From: Anaerolineales bacterium
GTDB taxonomy: Bacteria; Chloroflexota; Anaerolineae; Anaerolineales; Villigracilaceae
Length of the DNA: 64,000 bases
Assembly: GCA_013140605.1 (NCBI GenBank)
Contig: JABFSL010000004.1
Location: 19,854 to 83,853, forward strand
Direction of reading: 5' to 3'
The notes under the pieces were generated by a model. The model was not told the origin of the DNA, did not search any database, and saw only the letters and a list, made by a program, of their open reading frames with translations. Both the position numbers and the translations under genes were made by a program. Positions 18,486-26,522 of the stretch are shown one piece after another (the first letter of the stretch is position 1; every line of letters starts with the position of its first letter).

Positions 18486-19490
18486 ATGGAAGCATTCAAA
18501 AAATTTCTGGCCGCGATCTTTGCGCTCCTGTTTATCATCACTGCCATCGCCGCGCTGATCCTTTTCAACTTTGACCGCAAGGCCTTCACCGCAGAGACGT
18601 ACCAGAAGGCATTTGCGAACGCAAATTTTTACGATCAACTGCCCGCAATCATGGCAGAGACCATGGTGACTACAACCACAAATAACGACCAGCTTCCCAT
18701 CGTCATGCGCGGATTGAACGCCGAGGTCTGGGATGCATTCTTCCGAAGCCTGCTTCCGCAGGATGTTCTCAAATCCATGGGAGATGAAGCGTTGAACTCC
18801 ATCTTTGCCTATTGGAACATGGAAACAAATTCAGCGGAGCTATCGCTGATACCGATCAAGACAGGCATGGTCAGTGACGCGGGTGTGCAGGCGGTCTTCA
18901 CGCTTTTGGAGACTCAGCCAGATTGCACGTTACGCCAACTCGGCCAAATGACCGTTGACCTGTTATCGAATGGCAGCCTGCTATTCTGCAACCCGCCAGC
19001 GGATGTAACCCCGCTTCTGACTCCTGTGATACAGGGTCAAATGCAAATGACTGCACTGGCCATCCCTGACCAATTTACTCTCATCAGCGCGCCGCCTGAA
19101 AATGATCCGCGCGAAAGATTGCAAACTGTACGCACGTTGATGCGATTAAGTCCCATCCTGCCGCTTGGATTTTTGCTATTGATGACGCTCTTCGCCGTCA
19201 ACTCGCTCAAGAGTTGGCTGAACTGGTGGGGACTTCCCTTCATCATCACAGGCATCTTGGCAGGTTTAATGGGACTGAGCGGCGCGCCAGTGATCGGAGT
19301 CATCTTCCAGCGCATCCTTGTGACCAGAATGCCAGCCTTCCTGCCCACGATCCTGCTGGATTACGCGGGCAATCTGGCTTCTGCAATGGTGCAGACTTTG
19401 CTTAATCCTGTGCTCTTTCAGGGATTGATTCTCGCGTTGATCGGCTCGGCGATGGTGGCGGGGGCTTACTTTATTAAAGTGAATAAGTGA
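18486..19490 (+). CDS. Membrane protein of unknown function
   Basis: 334 residues that I do not recognise as a named family. One hydrophobic segment at about 7-28 is followed by roughly 190 residues likely outside the membrane, containing two Cys in CTLRQLGQ and FCNPPAD. Three or four membrane segments then follow (about 222-330). The shape suggests an envelope protein with an exposed sensor or binding region between membrane anchors. The start follows AAAGGAG at 18470-18476. It is the last ordinary chromosomal gene before the cassette block. Confidence 0.75.
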   Translation: MEAFKKFLAAIFALLFIITAIAALILFNFDRKAFTAETYQKAFANANFYDQLPAIMAETMVTTTTNNDQLPIVMRGLNAEVWDAFFRSLLPQDVLKSMGDEALNSIFAYWNMETNSAELSLIPIKTGMVSDAGVQAVFTLLETQPDCTLRQLGQMTVDLLSNGSLLFCNPPADVTPLLTPVIQGQMQMTALAIPDQFTLISAPPENDPRERLQTVRTLMRLSPILPLGFLLLMTLFAVNSLKSWLNWWGLPFIITGILAGLMGLSGAPVIGVIFQRILVTRMPAFLPTILLDYAGNLASAMVQTLLNPVLFQGLILALIGSAMVAGAYFIKVNK

Positions 19491-19605
19491 GAAGTAAAAA
19501 GTGAAACGTGAAAACCTTTCGTCATCCATTGGCGAGAGGTTTTTTGTTGTCAAATGATTGGTTTGGTTGTATAGTTGGCGAAAGCACGGGAGATGATTTT
19601 GCATA

Positions 19606-19695
19606 CCGCACACTTTACGTCAAATGTTTTCTGGCTTCATTTTTTCTGCTCCCAAGCATTGTCCACGCCCGCACCAGTAACGCAATCCGTTGGGC
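19606..19695 (+). repeat. attC-like site, 5' part degenerate
   Basis: The 3' half matches the other sites (TTTTCTGGCTTC, CTCCCAAGCATTGTCCACGC) and ends with the outer core GTTGGGC at 19689-19695. The expected 5' core RYYYAAC is not visible upstream, so this is a truncated first attC of the array. Confidence 0.7.
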
Positions 19696-19720
19696 ATTTG
19701 GCTCAGGAATAACAATCAAA

Positions 19721-20234
19721 ATGATAATGTTCTCAAGTTTTGGATTTGCATTAAGACATAAAATAGAATTCAATCCAAAGACAAAGCAAGGCTCATTATT
19801 GCTCTGGTCTCGTTATGATGGTTTTTTTGCACCTCAAAATCCGCTTGTAGACGGATACGGTTCTTCGTCTAACGAACTTTTTATATTATTTGGAAAAGCA
19901 ACAATAAACTATCAAGCCAATTTTCCTATCGGAGGCATTAATGACCTTTTGTCTATATTATCGGCTATCGCCTCGACAAGATGCGGAAAAGAGTTTTCGT
20001 TTTTAAATTACGAAGACAGAATAATATCTCTCCAGCCTACGAAAGAAGGTAAACAACAGGTGGATGTCGTTACTGTCAAAATTCGATATAGATACGGGCA
20101 AACTCGTTGCATATGAAATTGGCGAACTAGAAACAGCAGTAAGAAACCTTCTTATAAATCTTGGCGTAACCAAACAGGAAATTACAGAAAAACTGGAAAG
20201 TATAATAAAGCAAGATTCAAATTCAGCAAGTTAA
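19721..20234 (+). pseudogene. Cassette gene of unknown function, frameshifted
   Basis: The gene begins at ATG 19721, 25 bp after an attC end. The first frame runs to a stop at 20116, but the natural reading moves to another frame at an A4 run (20078-20081). It then continues with FDIDTGKLVAYEIGELE to TAA at 20234. Joined, it gives about 170 residues. The continuation reads like ordinary protein, so one extra A has probably broken the gene, or the base is a sequencing error. The alternative is a separate 56-codon gene from ATG 20064 overlapping the first. I do not recognise the family. The region is AT-richer than its chromosomal neighbours. Confidence 0.6.
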
Positions 20235-20291
20235 GAGTTTGAACAAGATAATAGGGAAGTGTTCCAAAAGAAAGTTGCAATTTCAACACAC

Positions 20292-20756
20292 GCCCAACAA
20301 AGCGTTGTAAGAAACTGAATAAGGCTGTTTTTCAAGTGAATTTAGCTTTCAGGTTAACCAAAACAAGGCGTTACTACTTTCCCCCAAATAACGCCAAATG
20401 AGAAAGATACTTTTTTTATGGCAGACCCGATCGCTTAAGGGTTATAGCTTTCTAAACGGGGTCGCCCCCCCTCGCCACCAATTGATGGATCATATGGATC
20501 GATAACCAAGATGCACCTCGGAACTGCGACAAACGCGCGTCTCCACTGCTTTATACGGCTTATTTGTCTGCCATTCGCAGTATACTCTCATTGCGCCACA
20601 GTTTCTTTGATGAAATAGGATGTCTCACATTCTACTATGGTGCACTGGACGCTGAGGATTCTGCGCGGTTTTCAAGCATTTTTCTGGCTTCGGATTTTCC
20701 CGCTCCCAAACATTGTCCACGCCCGCCCCAGCGCCAGTCAACGCAAACTGTTGGGC
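20292..20756 (+). repeat. attC site split by about 335 bp of inserted DNA
   Basis: The 5' outer core GCCCAAC followed by AAAGCGTTG is at 20292-20304. The matching remainder (TGCACTGGACGCTGAGGATT... CCCCAGCGCCAG... GTTGGGC) resumes at about 20640 and ends at 20756. CTGGACGCTGAGG and CCCCAGCGCCAG pair as attC inner arms. The DNA between holds a small inverted repeat GGCGTTA/TAACGCC (20367-20395) and no convincing gene. The 559-bp gene-free stretch 20235-20793 is thus explained by this site and its insert. Confidence 0.65.
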
Positions 20757-20793
20757 GGTTCCTCCATTCCATTGAATTTGTTGGAAAGCTTGT

Positions 20794-21324
20794 GTGCAAA
20801 CAAATATGAATAAAGTCCATAACGCAAACACGAATCTTCCAAAAATTGGAAAAACCATCATTCTATTAATATTGTGGGTATTTCTTTTCTGGATATTTGC
20901 TTGCTGGGCAATATGGGATAGTGGATACTACTTGACAACAACATCGTACACTGATCCACCACGTTGGAAACCCTCTGTGAATGATATTGTAGGAAAGTGG
21001 AGTCTCTCAGATGATTCGATAAAATTCATTCAAGATTCAGGAAGTGAAATACAGTTTCATGAAATCGAGTTTTATGCAGATGGTACATTCACAGCTACTA
21101 AACTCCCCAAAATAACCGAATGGTCAGATGAAAAAATTGCTTTTGAATTTTACACAGGAACTGGAACTTGGGGAATTCATAGAATGAGGTTTAAACCTTG
21201 GGCTGTACGATTATATTATGACCATCAAGTATTTGGTTTCCCACCAGGAGATTATTATTTTCTGCAAGGAAAAGAACCGCCTTATAAAATGGACGATACG
21301 CCCCTTATGTTCGAGAGAAAATGA
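20794..21324 (+). CDS. Cassette-encoded membrane-anchored protein of unknown function
   Basis: A 176-residue protein with one strong hydrophobic segment (about 24-47) and a C-terminal domain with beta-strand character (GKWSLSDDSIKF, HEIEFYADGTFTATKL, YTGTGTWGIH), a pattern seen in lipocalin-like single-domain proteins. No named family is recognised. GTG at 20794 has GGAAAG five bases upstream; ATG at 20806 is the alternative. It lies between two attC sites, and its stop is only eight bases from the next attC core, as in integron cassettes. Confidence 0.72.
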   Translation: MQTNMNKVHNANTNLPKIGKTIILLILWVFLFWIFACWAIWDSGYYLTTTSYTDPPRWKPSVNDIVGKWSLSDDSIKFIQDSGSEIQFHEIEFYADGTFTATKLPKITEWSDEKIAFEFYTGTGTWGIHRMRFKPWAVRLYYDHQVFGFPPGDYYFLQGKEPPYKMDDTPLMFERK

Positions 21325-21332
21325 GAAAAACC

Positions 21333-21472
21333 GCCTAACAAAGCGCGTACTGGAAGCTGGGGATTCTGCGGCACGCTTCGCGTCAAGCATTTTTCTGGCT
21401 TCGAGTTTTCTCTGCTTCCAAGCAGAGTCCACGCCCGCCCTAGCTACTGTTCACTAGCGCAAACCGTTGGGC
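21333..21472 (+). repeat. Complete attC site (140 bp)
   Basis: Outer cores GCCTAAC (21333-21339) and GTTGGGC (21466-21472) match RYYYAAC and GTTRRRY. The inner boxes GCGCGTA and TAGCGC are complementary apart from one extra base, as expected for the extrahelical base of attC. The loop region shares CATTTTTCTGGCTTCGAG and GTCCACGCCCGCC with the neighbouring sites. Confidence 0.85.
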
Positions 21473-21492
21473 GGCAAAGAGAATAACCTAAG

Positions 21493-22086
21493 ATGAACGA
21501 TAAACCCTGGTTGCGATCTAGCTTTTCCTCTGATTCCGAATTTGTTGTTTTGCGTCCCGGGTGGGATTCCCTTCTAGGTTGGGGAATGATTTTGGTCGCT
21601 TGTTCTATTTTTTTGTTCTTTGGCTATTTGTTTTCTTATGGTAGTGGCAATCCAGTAGTAATAAGTCTGGGAATTTCCCTGACAGTAGGGTGTCTCATAA
21701 AACTAATTGAGGTTTTTTTTCGGTATATATACATTGATGATAAGAACGTAAAAATAAGTGTGCCACTGTATACTGTGAGCAGATCAATCAGTGACATTGC
21801 AGGTATTGATTGGTGGCAACTAAAATATAGAAGTAGGTATTACACTTTTTACGCACTCCGTGGAAAAGATAAAAGAAGCATAGTGATACTTGGCGAAGAT
21901 GCCTGGCAAAGTTTACATGAAGCGATCAGATATATTGCATCGCAAAAAAGTTTAGAACCGGTCTTCGTCAAGCCTCCAGTCACCATTGTCAGCCATTGGG
22001 TACTAGTGATGGTACTTTTTACATCGGTGTTCTTTTTGTGCTCTCTTCCACAGTTTCACCCTATCATATGTTTTGGAAAGCACTAA
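21493..22086 (+). CDS. Cassette-encoded membrane protein of unknown function
   Basis: 197 residues with two N-terminal hydrophobic segments (about 31-75), a polar middle (YIDDKNVKISVPLYTVSRSISDIAGIDWW) reminiscent of a PH-like bacterial membrane domain, and a C-terminal hydrophobic segment. The start lies 20 bp after an attC end. The last residues overlap a second reading frame on the same strand, so either two proteins or a frameshifted single one is encoded. No named family is recognised. Confidence 0.68.
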   Translation: MNDKPWLRSSFSSDSEFVVLRPGWDSLLGWGMILVACSIFLFFGYLFSYGSGNPVVISLGISLTVGCLIKLIEVFFRYIYIDDKNVKISVPLYTVSRSISDIAGIDWWQLKYRSRYYTFYALRGKDKRSIVILGEDAWQSLHEAIRYIASQKSLEPVFVKPPVTIVSHWVLVMVLFTSVFFLCSLPQFHPIICFGKH

Positions 22087-22334
22087 ATTTTGGTTTATTC
22101 AGGGTTTTTTGGTTTACTCTCACGAGACCCTTGTCAGAGTACGATGGACAAAAAGTATGGTTTTATATGCTTCTGATGTCAGTCGTAAACCTTGTGGTTT
22201 TATTAATAGTTTCGAAAGCAGATTGGGGCCAAGTATTAACCTGGTGGCTTTACTCGCCACTCGTGGAAATAGCTTTTCACTTCCTGTTTGTTGAATTGCC
22301 AAAGATCTTTGGTCGGTCACAACAGCAGGTTTAG
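22068..22334 (+). CDS. Second small membrane protein of the same cassette
   Basis: About 88 residues if started at ATG 22068, with two hydrophobic segments (FYMLLMSVVNLVVLLIV and WWLYSPLVEIAFHFLFVELP). It overlaps the end of the preceding gene in another frame. An upstream start at 21996 is possible. No ribosome-binding site is seen, so this may instead be the shifted C-terminal part of the preceding protein. No family is recognised. Confidence 0.45.
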   Translation: MFWKALNFGLFRVFWFTLTRPLSEYDGQKVWFYMLLMSVVNLVVLLIVSKADWGQVLTWWLYSPLVEIAFHFLFVELPKIFGRSQQQV

Positions 22335-22427
22335 TGTTGAAGAATTGATGATTGGTAGCATAAAGCTTATAAATGGAACTTGGAGATAGCAAATAGCTTC
22401 TTACAAAACTTCAATAAGATTGACGCC

Positions 22428-22563
22428 GCCCAACACAGCGTGCATCCGACTGGTGGGAGTCTGCGCGGTTTTCAAGCATTTCGCGTACGCGTGGCTTCGA
22501 GTTTTTCCTACTCCCAAGCAGAGTCCACGCCCGCCCACTGTCCGCTAGTGCAAATCGTTAGGT
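22428..22563 (+). repeat. Complete attC site (136 bp)
   Basis: Outer cores GCCCAAC (22428-22434) and GTTAGGT (22557-22563). The arms include GCATCCGACTGGTGGG against CCCACTGTCCGCTAGTGC. The middle shares CTGCGCGGTTTTCAAGCATT with the site at 20640-20756. The AraC gene starts 46 bp later. Confidence 0.85.
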
Positions 22564-22609
22564 GGCGAAGCATAGTGGAAGATTTACTTCATAAAGTATC
22601 ATTGAGCGC

Positions 22610-23425
22610 ATGAGTTACAGTGAATTCCGACCACAACCGACATCATCACAAGTTGTGAAGTGCTTCTGGACTCTGGAAGAGGATCAAGCAGCCTACAACA
22701 GCGATGAAATCCTGCCTGACTCTTACATGGAGTTGGTGGTCAACTTTGGCGCGCCATTGATTCTGGAGACGGAGCGCGGGGCACGGAGCGAAATGCCGCG
22801 CATCTTTCTCAAAGGGCTGACGAAAAAGCCCTTGCGTTTGCGCGCGACAGGATTGGCACAACTGGTGGGAGTTCGTCTACACCCCTGGGCGATGTCCAAT
22901 TTATTCGGTATCGAGGCCGATCAAGCAAATGTGCCAATCATCCCTCACAACGGCATCATACTACGAGACTTTGCGCACGCGCTGGAATTGAGTGCACAGC
23001 GGAGCGATTTAACTGAAACCATTGCCTGCCTTCAAGAGATTGTCAGCAACACAACTCGCAGCGCACAAGTTGACATTACTCCCATTCAGAGCGCCATCGA
23101 ACTTCTCTACGCCACGCAGGGGAAAATGCGCATGACTGAAATTGCCGCCCAGGCCTACCTCTCTTCCAGTCAATTTGAACGGCGGTTCAAACGCGTAACA
23201 GGCGTATCGCCGAAGACACTCACCCGATTAATCCGTTTTGAAGGAGTCCGCAATCGGTTGACCGTTGACCCATATGCCTCGCCAAGCGACCTGACTCACG
23301 ATTTCGGCTACACTGATCAGGCGCATCTGATTCACGACTTCAAAGCCTTTGCTAATCGTACACCAGGTGCTTTTGCGGCCTCTGTCGCCCAACAGCCAAA
23401 CGCCGAATTTTTACAATACACCTGA
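22610..23425 (+). CDS. AraC family transcriptional regulator
   Basis: 271 residues. The C-terminal third (about 160-255) is an AraC-type pair of helix-turn-helices, with MRMTEIAAQAYLSSSQFERRFKRVTGVSPKTLTRLIRFE and FGYTDQAHLIHDFKAFANRTPGAF. The N-terminal 150 residues (DUF6597-like region: LPDSYMELVVNFGAP, GVRLHPWAMSNLFGIE) probably sense a ligand. It lies directly downstream of an attC and upstream of small membrane genes that it may control. Confidence 0.9.
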   Translation: MSYSEFRPQPTSSQVVKCFWTLEEDQAAYNSDEILPDSYMELVVNFGAPLILETERGARSEMPRIFLKGLTKKPLRLRATGLAQLVGVRLHPWAMSNLFGIEADQANVPIIPHNGIILRDFAHALELSAQRSDLTETIACLQEIVSNTTRSAQVDITPIQSAIELLYATQGKMRMTEIAAQAYLSSSQFERRFKRVTGVSPKTLTRLIRFEGVRNRLTVDPYASPSDLTHDFGYTDQAHLIHDFKAFANRTPGAFAASVAQQPNAEFLQYT

Positions 23426-23481
23426 CCCCTCTCCATCTACAATCCATGTGTTGCAAGTACAAAAGTTGAAAGGAACAACAC

Positions 23482-23559
23482 ATGAAAAAATATTCTCCAA
23501 CAACAATTTCTTATATTCTCCAAATTGCAGCAATCGCCATGACGATTGCCGGTAGGTAA
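23482..23559 (+). pseudogene. Truncated DoxX-like N-terminus
   Basis: A 25-codon frame after GAAAGGAAC, starting MKKYSPTTISYILQIAA, which resembles the first membrane helix of DoxX-like proteins and then stops. Its TAA overlaps the next ATG (TAATG). It is most likely the stump of a deleted DoxX gene that now serves as a translational lead-in. Confidence 0.45.
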
Positions 23560-24107
23560 TGATGAACTTGTATCCCATCATCCTGTTTTTGCACATTATC
23601 GGTGCGCTGGGGCTTTTTGTGTCGCTTGGTCTGGAATGGGTCAGCATGCTCAAACTGCGCCGTCTGGCAAACGCCGAGGATGCCCGTGGTCGGGTCAATC
23701 TCATTGCATCCCTCCCAAAATTGTATGGCCCCATCTGGATGGCAATCCTATTTCCTGGCATCTACCTGGCCTTCACTGTTTGGGGTTGGAGCACGGCATG
23801 GATAGTCGTCTCACTGGTAGCCATGCTTTTGATCCCCATACTTGGAGCAGCCATATCCGGGCCAAGGCTACAAGCTATTGGCCGGATCGTGACCACCGAG
23901 AGCGGGCAGCTATCCCCCACATTCCATAATCTTTTGAATGACCCTTTTCTATGGGCATCCGTCCACATCAGGATCGCTATCGCCCTAGGTATCCTTTTCC
24001 TAATGATGATCAAACCATCCTTGGGCGGAGCAGTAATTAGCATCGGTATAGCCGCCCTCCTGGGACTCGCTTCTGTATTGCCAATATTTAGGCGTGGAAA
24101 CGGATGA
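23559..24107 (+). CDS. DUF2269-like integral membrane protein
   Basis: 182 residues with four hydrophobic segments (about 5-25, 55-80, 85-100, 130-175). MNLYPIILFLHIIGALGLFVSLGLEW matches the start of small integral membrane proteins of the DUF2269 type. The function is unknown. It is coupled to the upstream DoxX-like stump by TAATG and lies in the AraC-led block, so it could be an AraC target. Confidence 0.7.
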   Translation: MMNLYPIILFLHIIGALGLFVSLGLEWVSMLKLRRLANAEDARGRVNLIASLPKLYGPIWMAILFPGIYLAFTVWGWSTAWIVVSLVAMLLIPILGAAISGPRLQAIGRIVTTESGQLSPTFHNLLNDPFLWASVHIRIAIALGILFLMMIKPSLGGAVISIGIAALLGLASVLPIFRRGNG

Positions 24108-24204
24108 ATCGCCACCAACCAGTGCATAAAGCTGACAGCGAATGTAGCCCGCTAAGGGTAGGAGCGCCATCTGACACTCTCGTATATTGCAAAGGTCTGT
24201 TACC

Positions 24205-24558
24205 ATGAAACTCGATCAAGTCCGCCGCTTCGCAATGTCGCTCCCCAAAGTTACAGAGGAGCCTCACTTCAACTATTCTTCGTTTCGTGTTCGCGGCAAA
24301 ATCTTCGCAACCGTTCCACCCGAAGGTGATTTTTTGCACGTCTTCGGCGCCGACGAAGAGCGTGAACTCGCGCTCGCGATGTACCCCGAATTCCTCAAAA
24401 AGTTGCTCTGGGGCAGCCGCGTAGTAGGTTTACGTGTCGTTCTTGCTAAGGCAAAGCCCAAAGTGGTCAAGGCACTCTTGACTCAGGCGTGGGTGCGAAA
24501 GGCTCCCAAGAGTCTTGTCGCCTCAGCAGCTACAGTCTCAGGTGATGAAAAGCATTGA
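24205..24558 (+). CDS. MmcQ/YjbR family protein
   Basis: 117 residues of the YjbR/CyaY-like fold (MmcQ family). Typical elements are LPKVTEEPHFNYSSFRVRGKIFATV, LHVFGADEERELAL and a C-terminal helix with LLTQAWVRKAPKSL. The family is small, cytosolic and of uncertain, possibly DNA-binding, function. An upstream in-frame TTG at 24187 is less likely than the ATG at 24205. Confidence 0.85.
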   Translation: MKLDQVRRFAMSLPKVTEEPHFNYSSFRVRGKIFATVPPEGDFLHVFGADEERELALAMYPEFLKKLLWGSRVVGLRVVLAKAKPKVVKALLTQAWVRKAPKSLVASAATVSGDEKH

Positions 24559-24609
24559 GGCACTTCGCTACAAGCGGACCCGCTCATGTCAAACGTTTAT
24601 TACTCGATA

Positions 24610-24695
24610 GTATCCTCGCCTTCCCACCAGCGGGTAACGCAAACTGCCTAAAAACGCGCAGACTCCCACCAGTCGGGTGCATGCTGTGTTAGGTG
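24610..24695. repeat. Chimeric head-to-head attC halves
   Basis: CCCACCAGCGGGTAACGCAAACTG (24615-24649, in part) resembles the plus-oriented 3' half of the other sites. It is joined to ACGCGCAGACTCCCACCAG and onward to GTTAGGT (24689-24695), which is the reverse complement of the 5' half of the site at 22428. Two attC halves in opposite orientation therefore meet here, marking an inversion. Confidence 0.6.
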
Positions 24696-24698
24696 AAT

Positions 24699-25172
24699 TC
24701 ATTTTGAAAGTTCTGTCAGAACTTGGTGTGAATACTCATTTGTACGGGACAAGAAATCTGTAATGGTTTCTAATTGAGTATCACTATAACCCTCCAGCAG
24801 GGATTCAAAGGAGTTTTGTATTTTGTTAAATGATTGCTCTAACTCAGCGAGTCGAGCATTGTTGGGTTGCACGATCACCTTTCGGCGGTCTGATTTATCA
24901 CGCATTCGTTTCACGATCCCTTTGCGTTCCAGGCGGTCAATCAAAGTTGTAACGGATGCTGTCGTAAGCCCGGTCTTTTGTGCGATCTCACCTGCGGTCA
25001 GTGGGCCATCCCGACGAAGAATAAATATCGTTTTTTCATCGGTCGCGCCAAGTCCCACCTGTTCAGCAACGGCCGTATGAAAGAAGACTGCCAGTGTACT
25101 GCTTTCACTCACCAACTGCGAGATCGTGTTTATGCATTCTTCACGGTTCATTTTTTTCATTTTATCTTCCAT
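24699..25172 (-). CDS. MarR family transcriptional regulator
   Basis: 157 residues with a winged helix at about 50-115 (DGPLTAGEIAQKTGLTTASVTTLIDRLERKGIVKRMRDKSDRRKVIV), matching MarR-type repressors including the wing Asp-Lys-Ser-Asp-Arg-Arg. It is divergent from a DUF998 membrane gene with a 20-bp palindrome between them, so it probably represses itself and that gene. It is the only inverted gene of the cassette block and is next to an inverted attC half. Confidence 0.9.
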   Translation of the reverse strand: MEDKMKKMNREECINTISQLVSESSTLAVFFHTAVAEQVGLGATDEKTIFILRRDGPLTAGEIAQKTGLTTASVTTLIDRLERKGIVKRMRDKSDRRKVIVQPNNARLAELEQSFNKIQNSFESLLEGYSDTQLETITDFLSRTNEYSHQVLTELSK

Positions 25173-25195
25173 TGACAGTTTATTGATTTGCTTGT

Positions 25196-25214
25196 ATTAT
25201 ACGGTAAATATAAT
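25196..25214. promoter_or_regulatory. Divergent -10 boxes of marR and DUF998 gene
   Basis: TATAAT occurs on the minus strand (25196-25201) for marR and on the plus strand (25209-25214) for the membrane gene. The matching -35 boxes are weak on both strands, which fits repressible promoters. Confidence 0.5.
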
Positions 25215-25233
25215 ATTTAGATAAGTCTAAATA
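25214..25233. promoter_or_regulatory. Probable MarR operator
   Basis: Perfect inverted repeat TATTTAGATAAGTCTAAATA (8-bp arms, 4-bp spacer), the usual size for a MarR dimer site. It begins at the last base of the plus-strand -10 box and covers the predicted start site. Confidence 0.75.
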
Positions 25234-25267
25234 CTAGGTATATCGTGATAAAAACTAAGAGGATCCT

Positions 25268-25951
25268 ATGAAAACTGTAAAAGCAAATATGTTGCAAAAA
25301 TCTTCAGTTAAGGTAATGCTCTCGTTTGGAGTCATTAGCCCTATGCTATTCATTATCACATTTCTTATACAAGACTTTACCAAGCCGAGTTTCAACCCAA
25401 TCAGGCACTTTGTCAGTCACTTAAGTTTAGGAGAGAACGGATGGGTTAATGTGCTAAACCTTGTTGCGCTTGGTTTGTCAACTCTAGTCTTTTCAATTGG
25501 TGTCAGAAGTTATTTCAATAATGGGACATCAGGATTTTGGGGACCTATGGTGAGTTCATTGGTGGGCATTGGATTTTTATTGGATGGGCTATTTGCGATC
25601 GATCCTGGCCTTGATTTTCCTCCTGGTGTTACTCCGACCAAGACTGTACACGGAACAATTCATGAATTTGCCGGACTATTAACTTTCGTTTCACTGACTG
25701 CGCTCTGCTTTGTTTTTGCAAAAAGATTCAAAGCGGATGCAAAGTGGAGAGAGTGGGAAAAAGTTTCGAGGTTAGCTGGATTCCTAATACCGATTACATG
25801 GATAGTTACCAGTGTTCTTGTGAGTCTTGATTACGCAGGCATATATCCCAACGCGCCAGGTGGGCTATTCGAGCGGATATCATTGGTAATAGCGTGTCTC
25901 TGGCTCTCTATGACTGCATACAAGATGATCAAATCCATAAACTCAAATTAG
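25268..25951 (+). CDS. DUF998 family membrane protein
   Basis: 227 residues with six hydrophobic segments, starting with VMLSFGVISPMLFIITFLIQDF and containing NPIRHFVSHLSLGENGWV, the DUF998 signature. The function is unknown. It lies divergently from marR with a shared operator, so it is likely induced by whatever ligand releases that repressor. The start follows AGAGGATCC. Confidence 0.85.
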   Translation: MKTVKANMLQKSSVKVMLSFGVISPMLFIITFLIQDFTKPSFNPIRHFVSHLSLGENGWVNVLNLVALGLSTLVFSIGVRSYFNNGTSGFWGPMVSSLVGIGFLLDGLFAIDPGLDFPPGVTPTKTVHGTIHEFAGLLTFVSLTALCFVFAKRFKADAKWREWEKVSRLAGFLIPITWIVTSVLVSLDYAGIYPNAPGGLFERISLVIACLWLSMTAYKMIKSINSN

Positions 25952-25988
25952 GCTGTTATCGTTTTTTGAACCTACCTTATTCTTGTTC

Positions 25989-26007
25989 GCCTAACACGGC
26001 GTTAGGC
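25989..26007 (+). repeat. Collapsed attC: outer cores only
   Basis: GCCTAACACGGCGTTAGGC: perfect RYYYAAC and GTTRRRY cores separated by five bases. The whole variable centre of the attC is missing. It separates the DUF998 and SRPBCC genes. Confidence 0.65.
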
Positions 26008-26056
26008 GTTGCTTGCGTTCATCACAAGAACTACCAAAAATAGAAAGGAACAAAAC

Positions 26057-26515
26057 ATGTCTACTCTCAATCACCAAGTATGGATAAACGCACCAGTCTC
26101 GAAAGTTTACGAAGCGCTTGCCGCCGCCGACGGACTCGGCAAGTGGTGGGCTCCACATACATCCACCGAAACGGATGCTGGTCTTGTGCTGGCGCACGGC
26201 GCAGGCACGGAGCATGGCGAGGTAAGAATGAAGGTGCTGGATATGATCCAAGACAAGCGAGTTGAATGGGAAATCGTCAGTACCCATCCTAAACGCAGCC
26301 CCGCTTCCGCCTGGACTGGCACACACATCACTTTCGAAATATCCGAAAGAGAGAACCCGGGTCACTGGCTGGGAAATAGCGATGAAGTGCAACACATGGC
26401 CGTTCTCGAATTCCGCCACTCTGGCTGGGATGAGAACAGTGAGTACTTCGGATTCTGTAACTTCGCCTGGGGCGAGACATTACTAATGCTTAAGCAGTGG
26501 TGTGAATCAAAGTGA
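26057..26515 (+). CDS. SRPBCC/AHSA1-like domain protein
   Basis: 152 residues of the START-like SRPBCC fold (activator of Hsp90 ATPase C-terminal type): NHQVWINAPVSKVYEALAAADGLGKWWAPHTSTE, then VLDMIQDKRVEWEIVS and a closing helix WGETLLMLKQWCES. Members bind hydrophobic ligands, and the substrate is unknown. The ATG at 26057 follows GAAAGGAAC; an upstream in-frame ATG at 26009 would start at the attC remnant and is less likely. Confidence 0.85.
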   Translation: MSTLNHQVWINAPVSKVYEALAAADGLGKWWAPHTSTETDAGLVLAHGAGTEHGEVRMKVLDMIQDKRVEWEIVSTHPKRSPASAWTGTHITFEISERENPGHWLGNSDEVQHMAVLEFRHSGWDENSEYFGFCNFAWGETLLMLKQWCESK

Positions 26516-26522
26516 CCGCAAC

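Noticed and set aside
20564..20809. Open frame across the attC site at 20640-20756
   Set aside because: It runs through the recombination site and overlaps the start of the cassette gene; it is a chance frame.
19606..22563. The recurring 90-140 bp units as a CRISPR array or a plain transposon repeat
   Set aside because: Spacing is 0.6-1 kb with genes between, units are long and imperfectly palindromic, and their ends fit attC cores rather than CRISPR repeats. No transposase or target duplications are seen at their edges.
22380..22613. Open frame across the attC site at 22428-22563
   Set aside because: Composed almost entirely of attC sequence; no coding signal.
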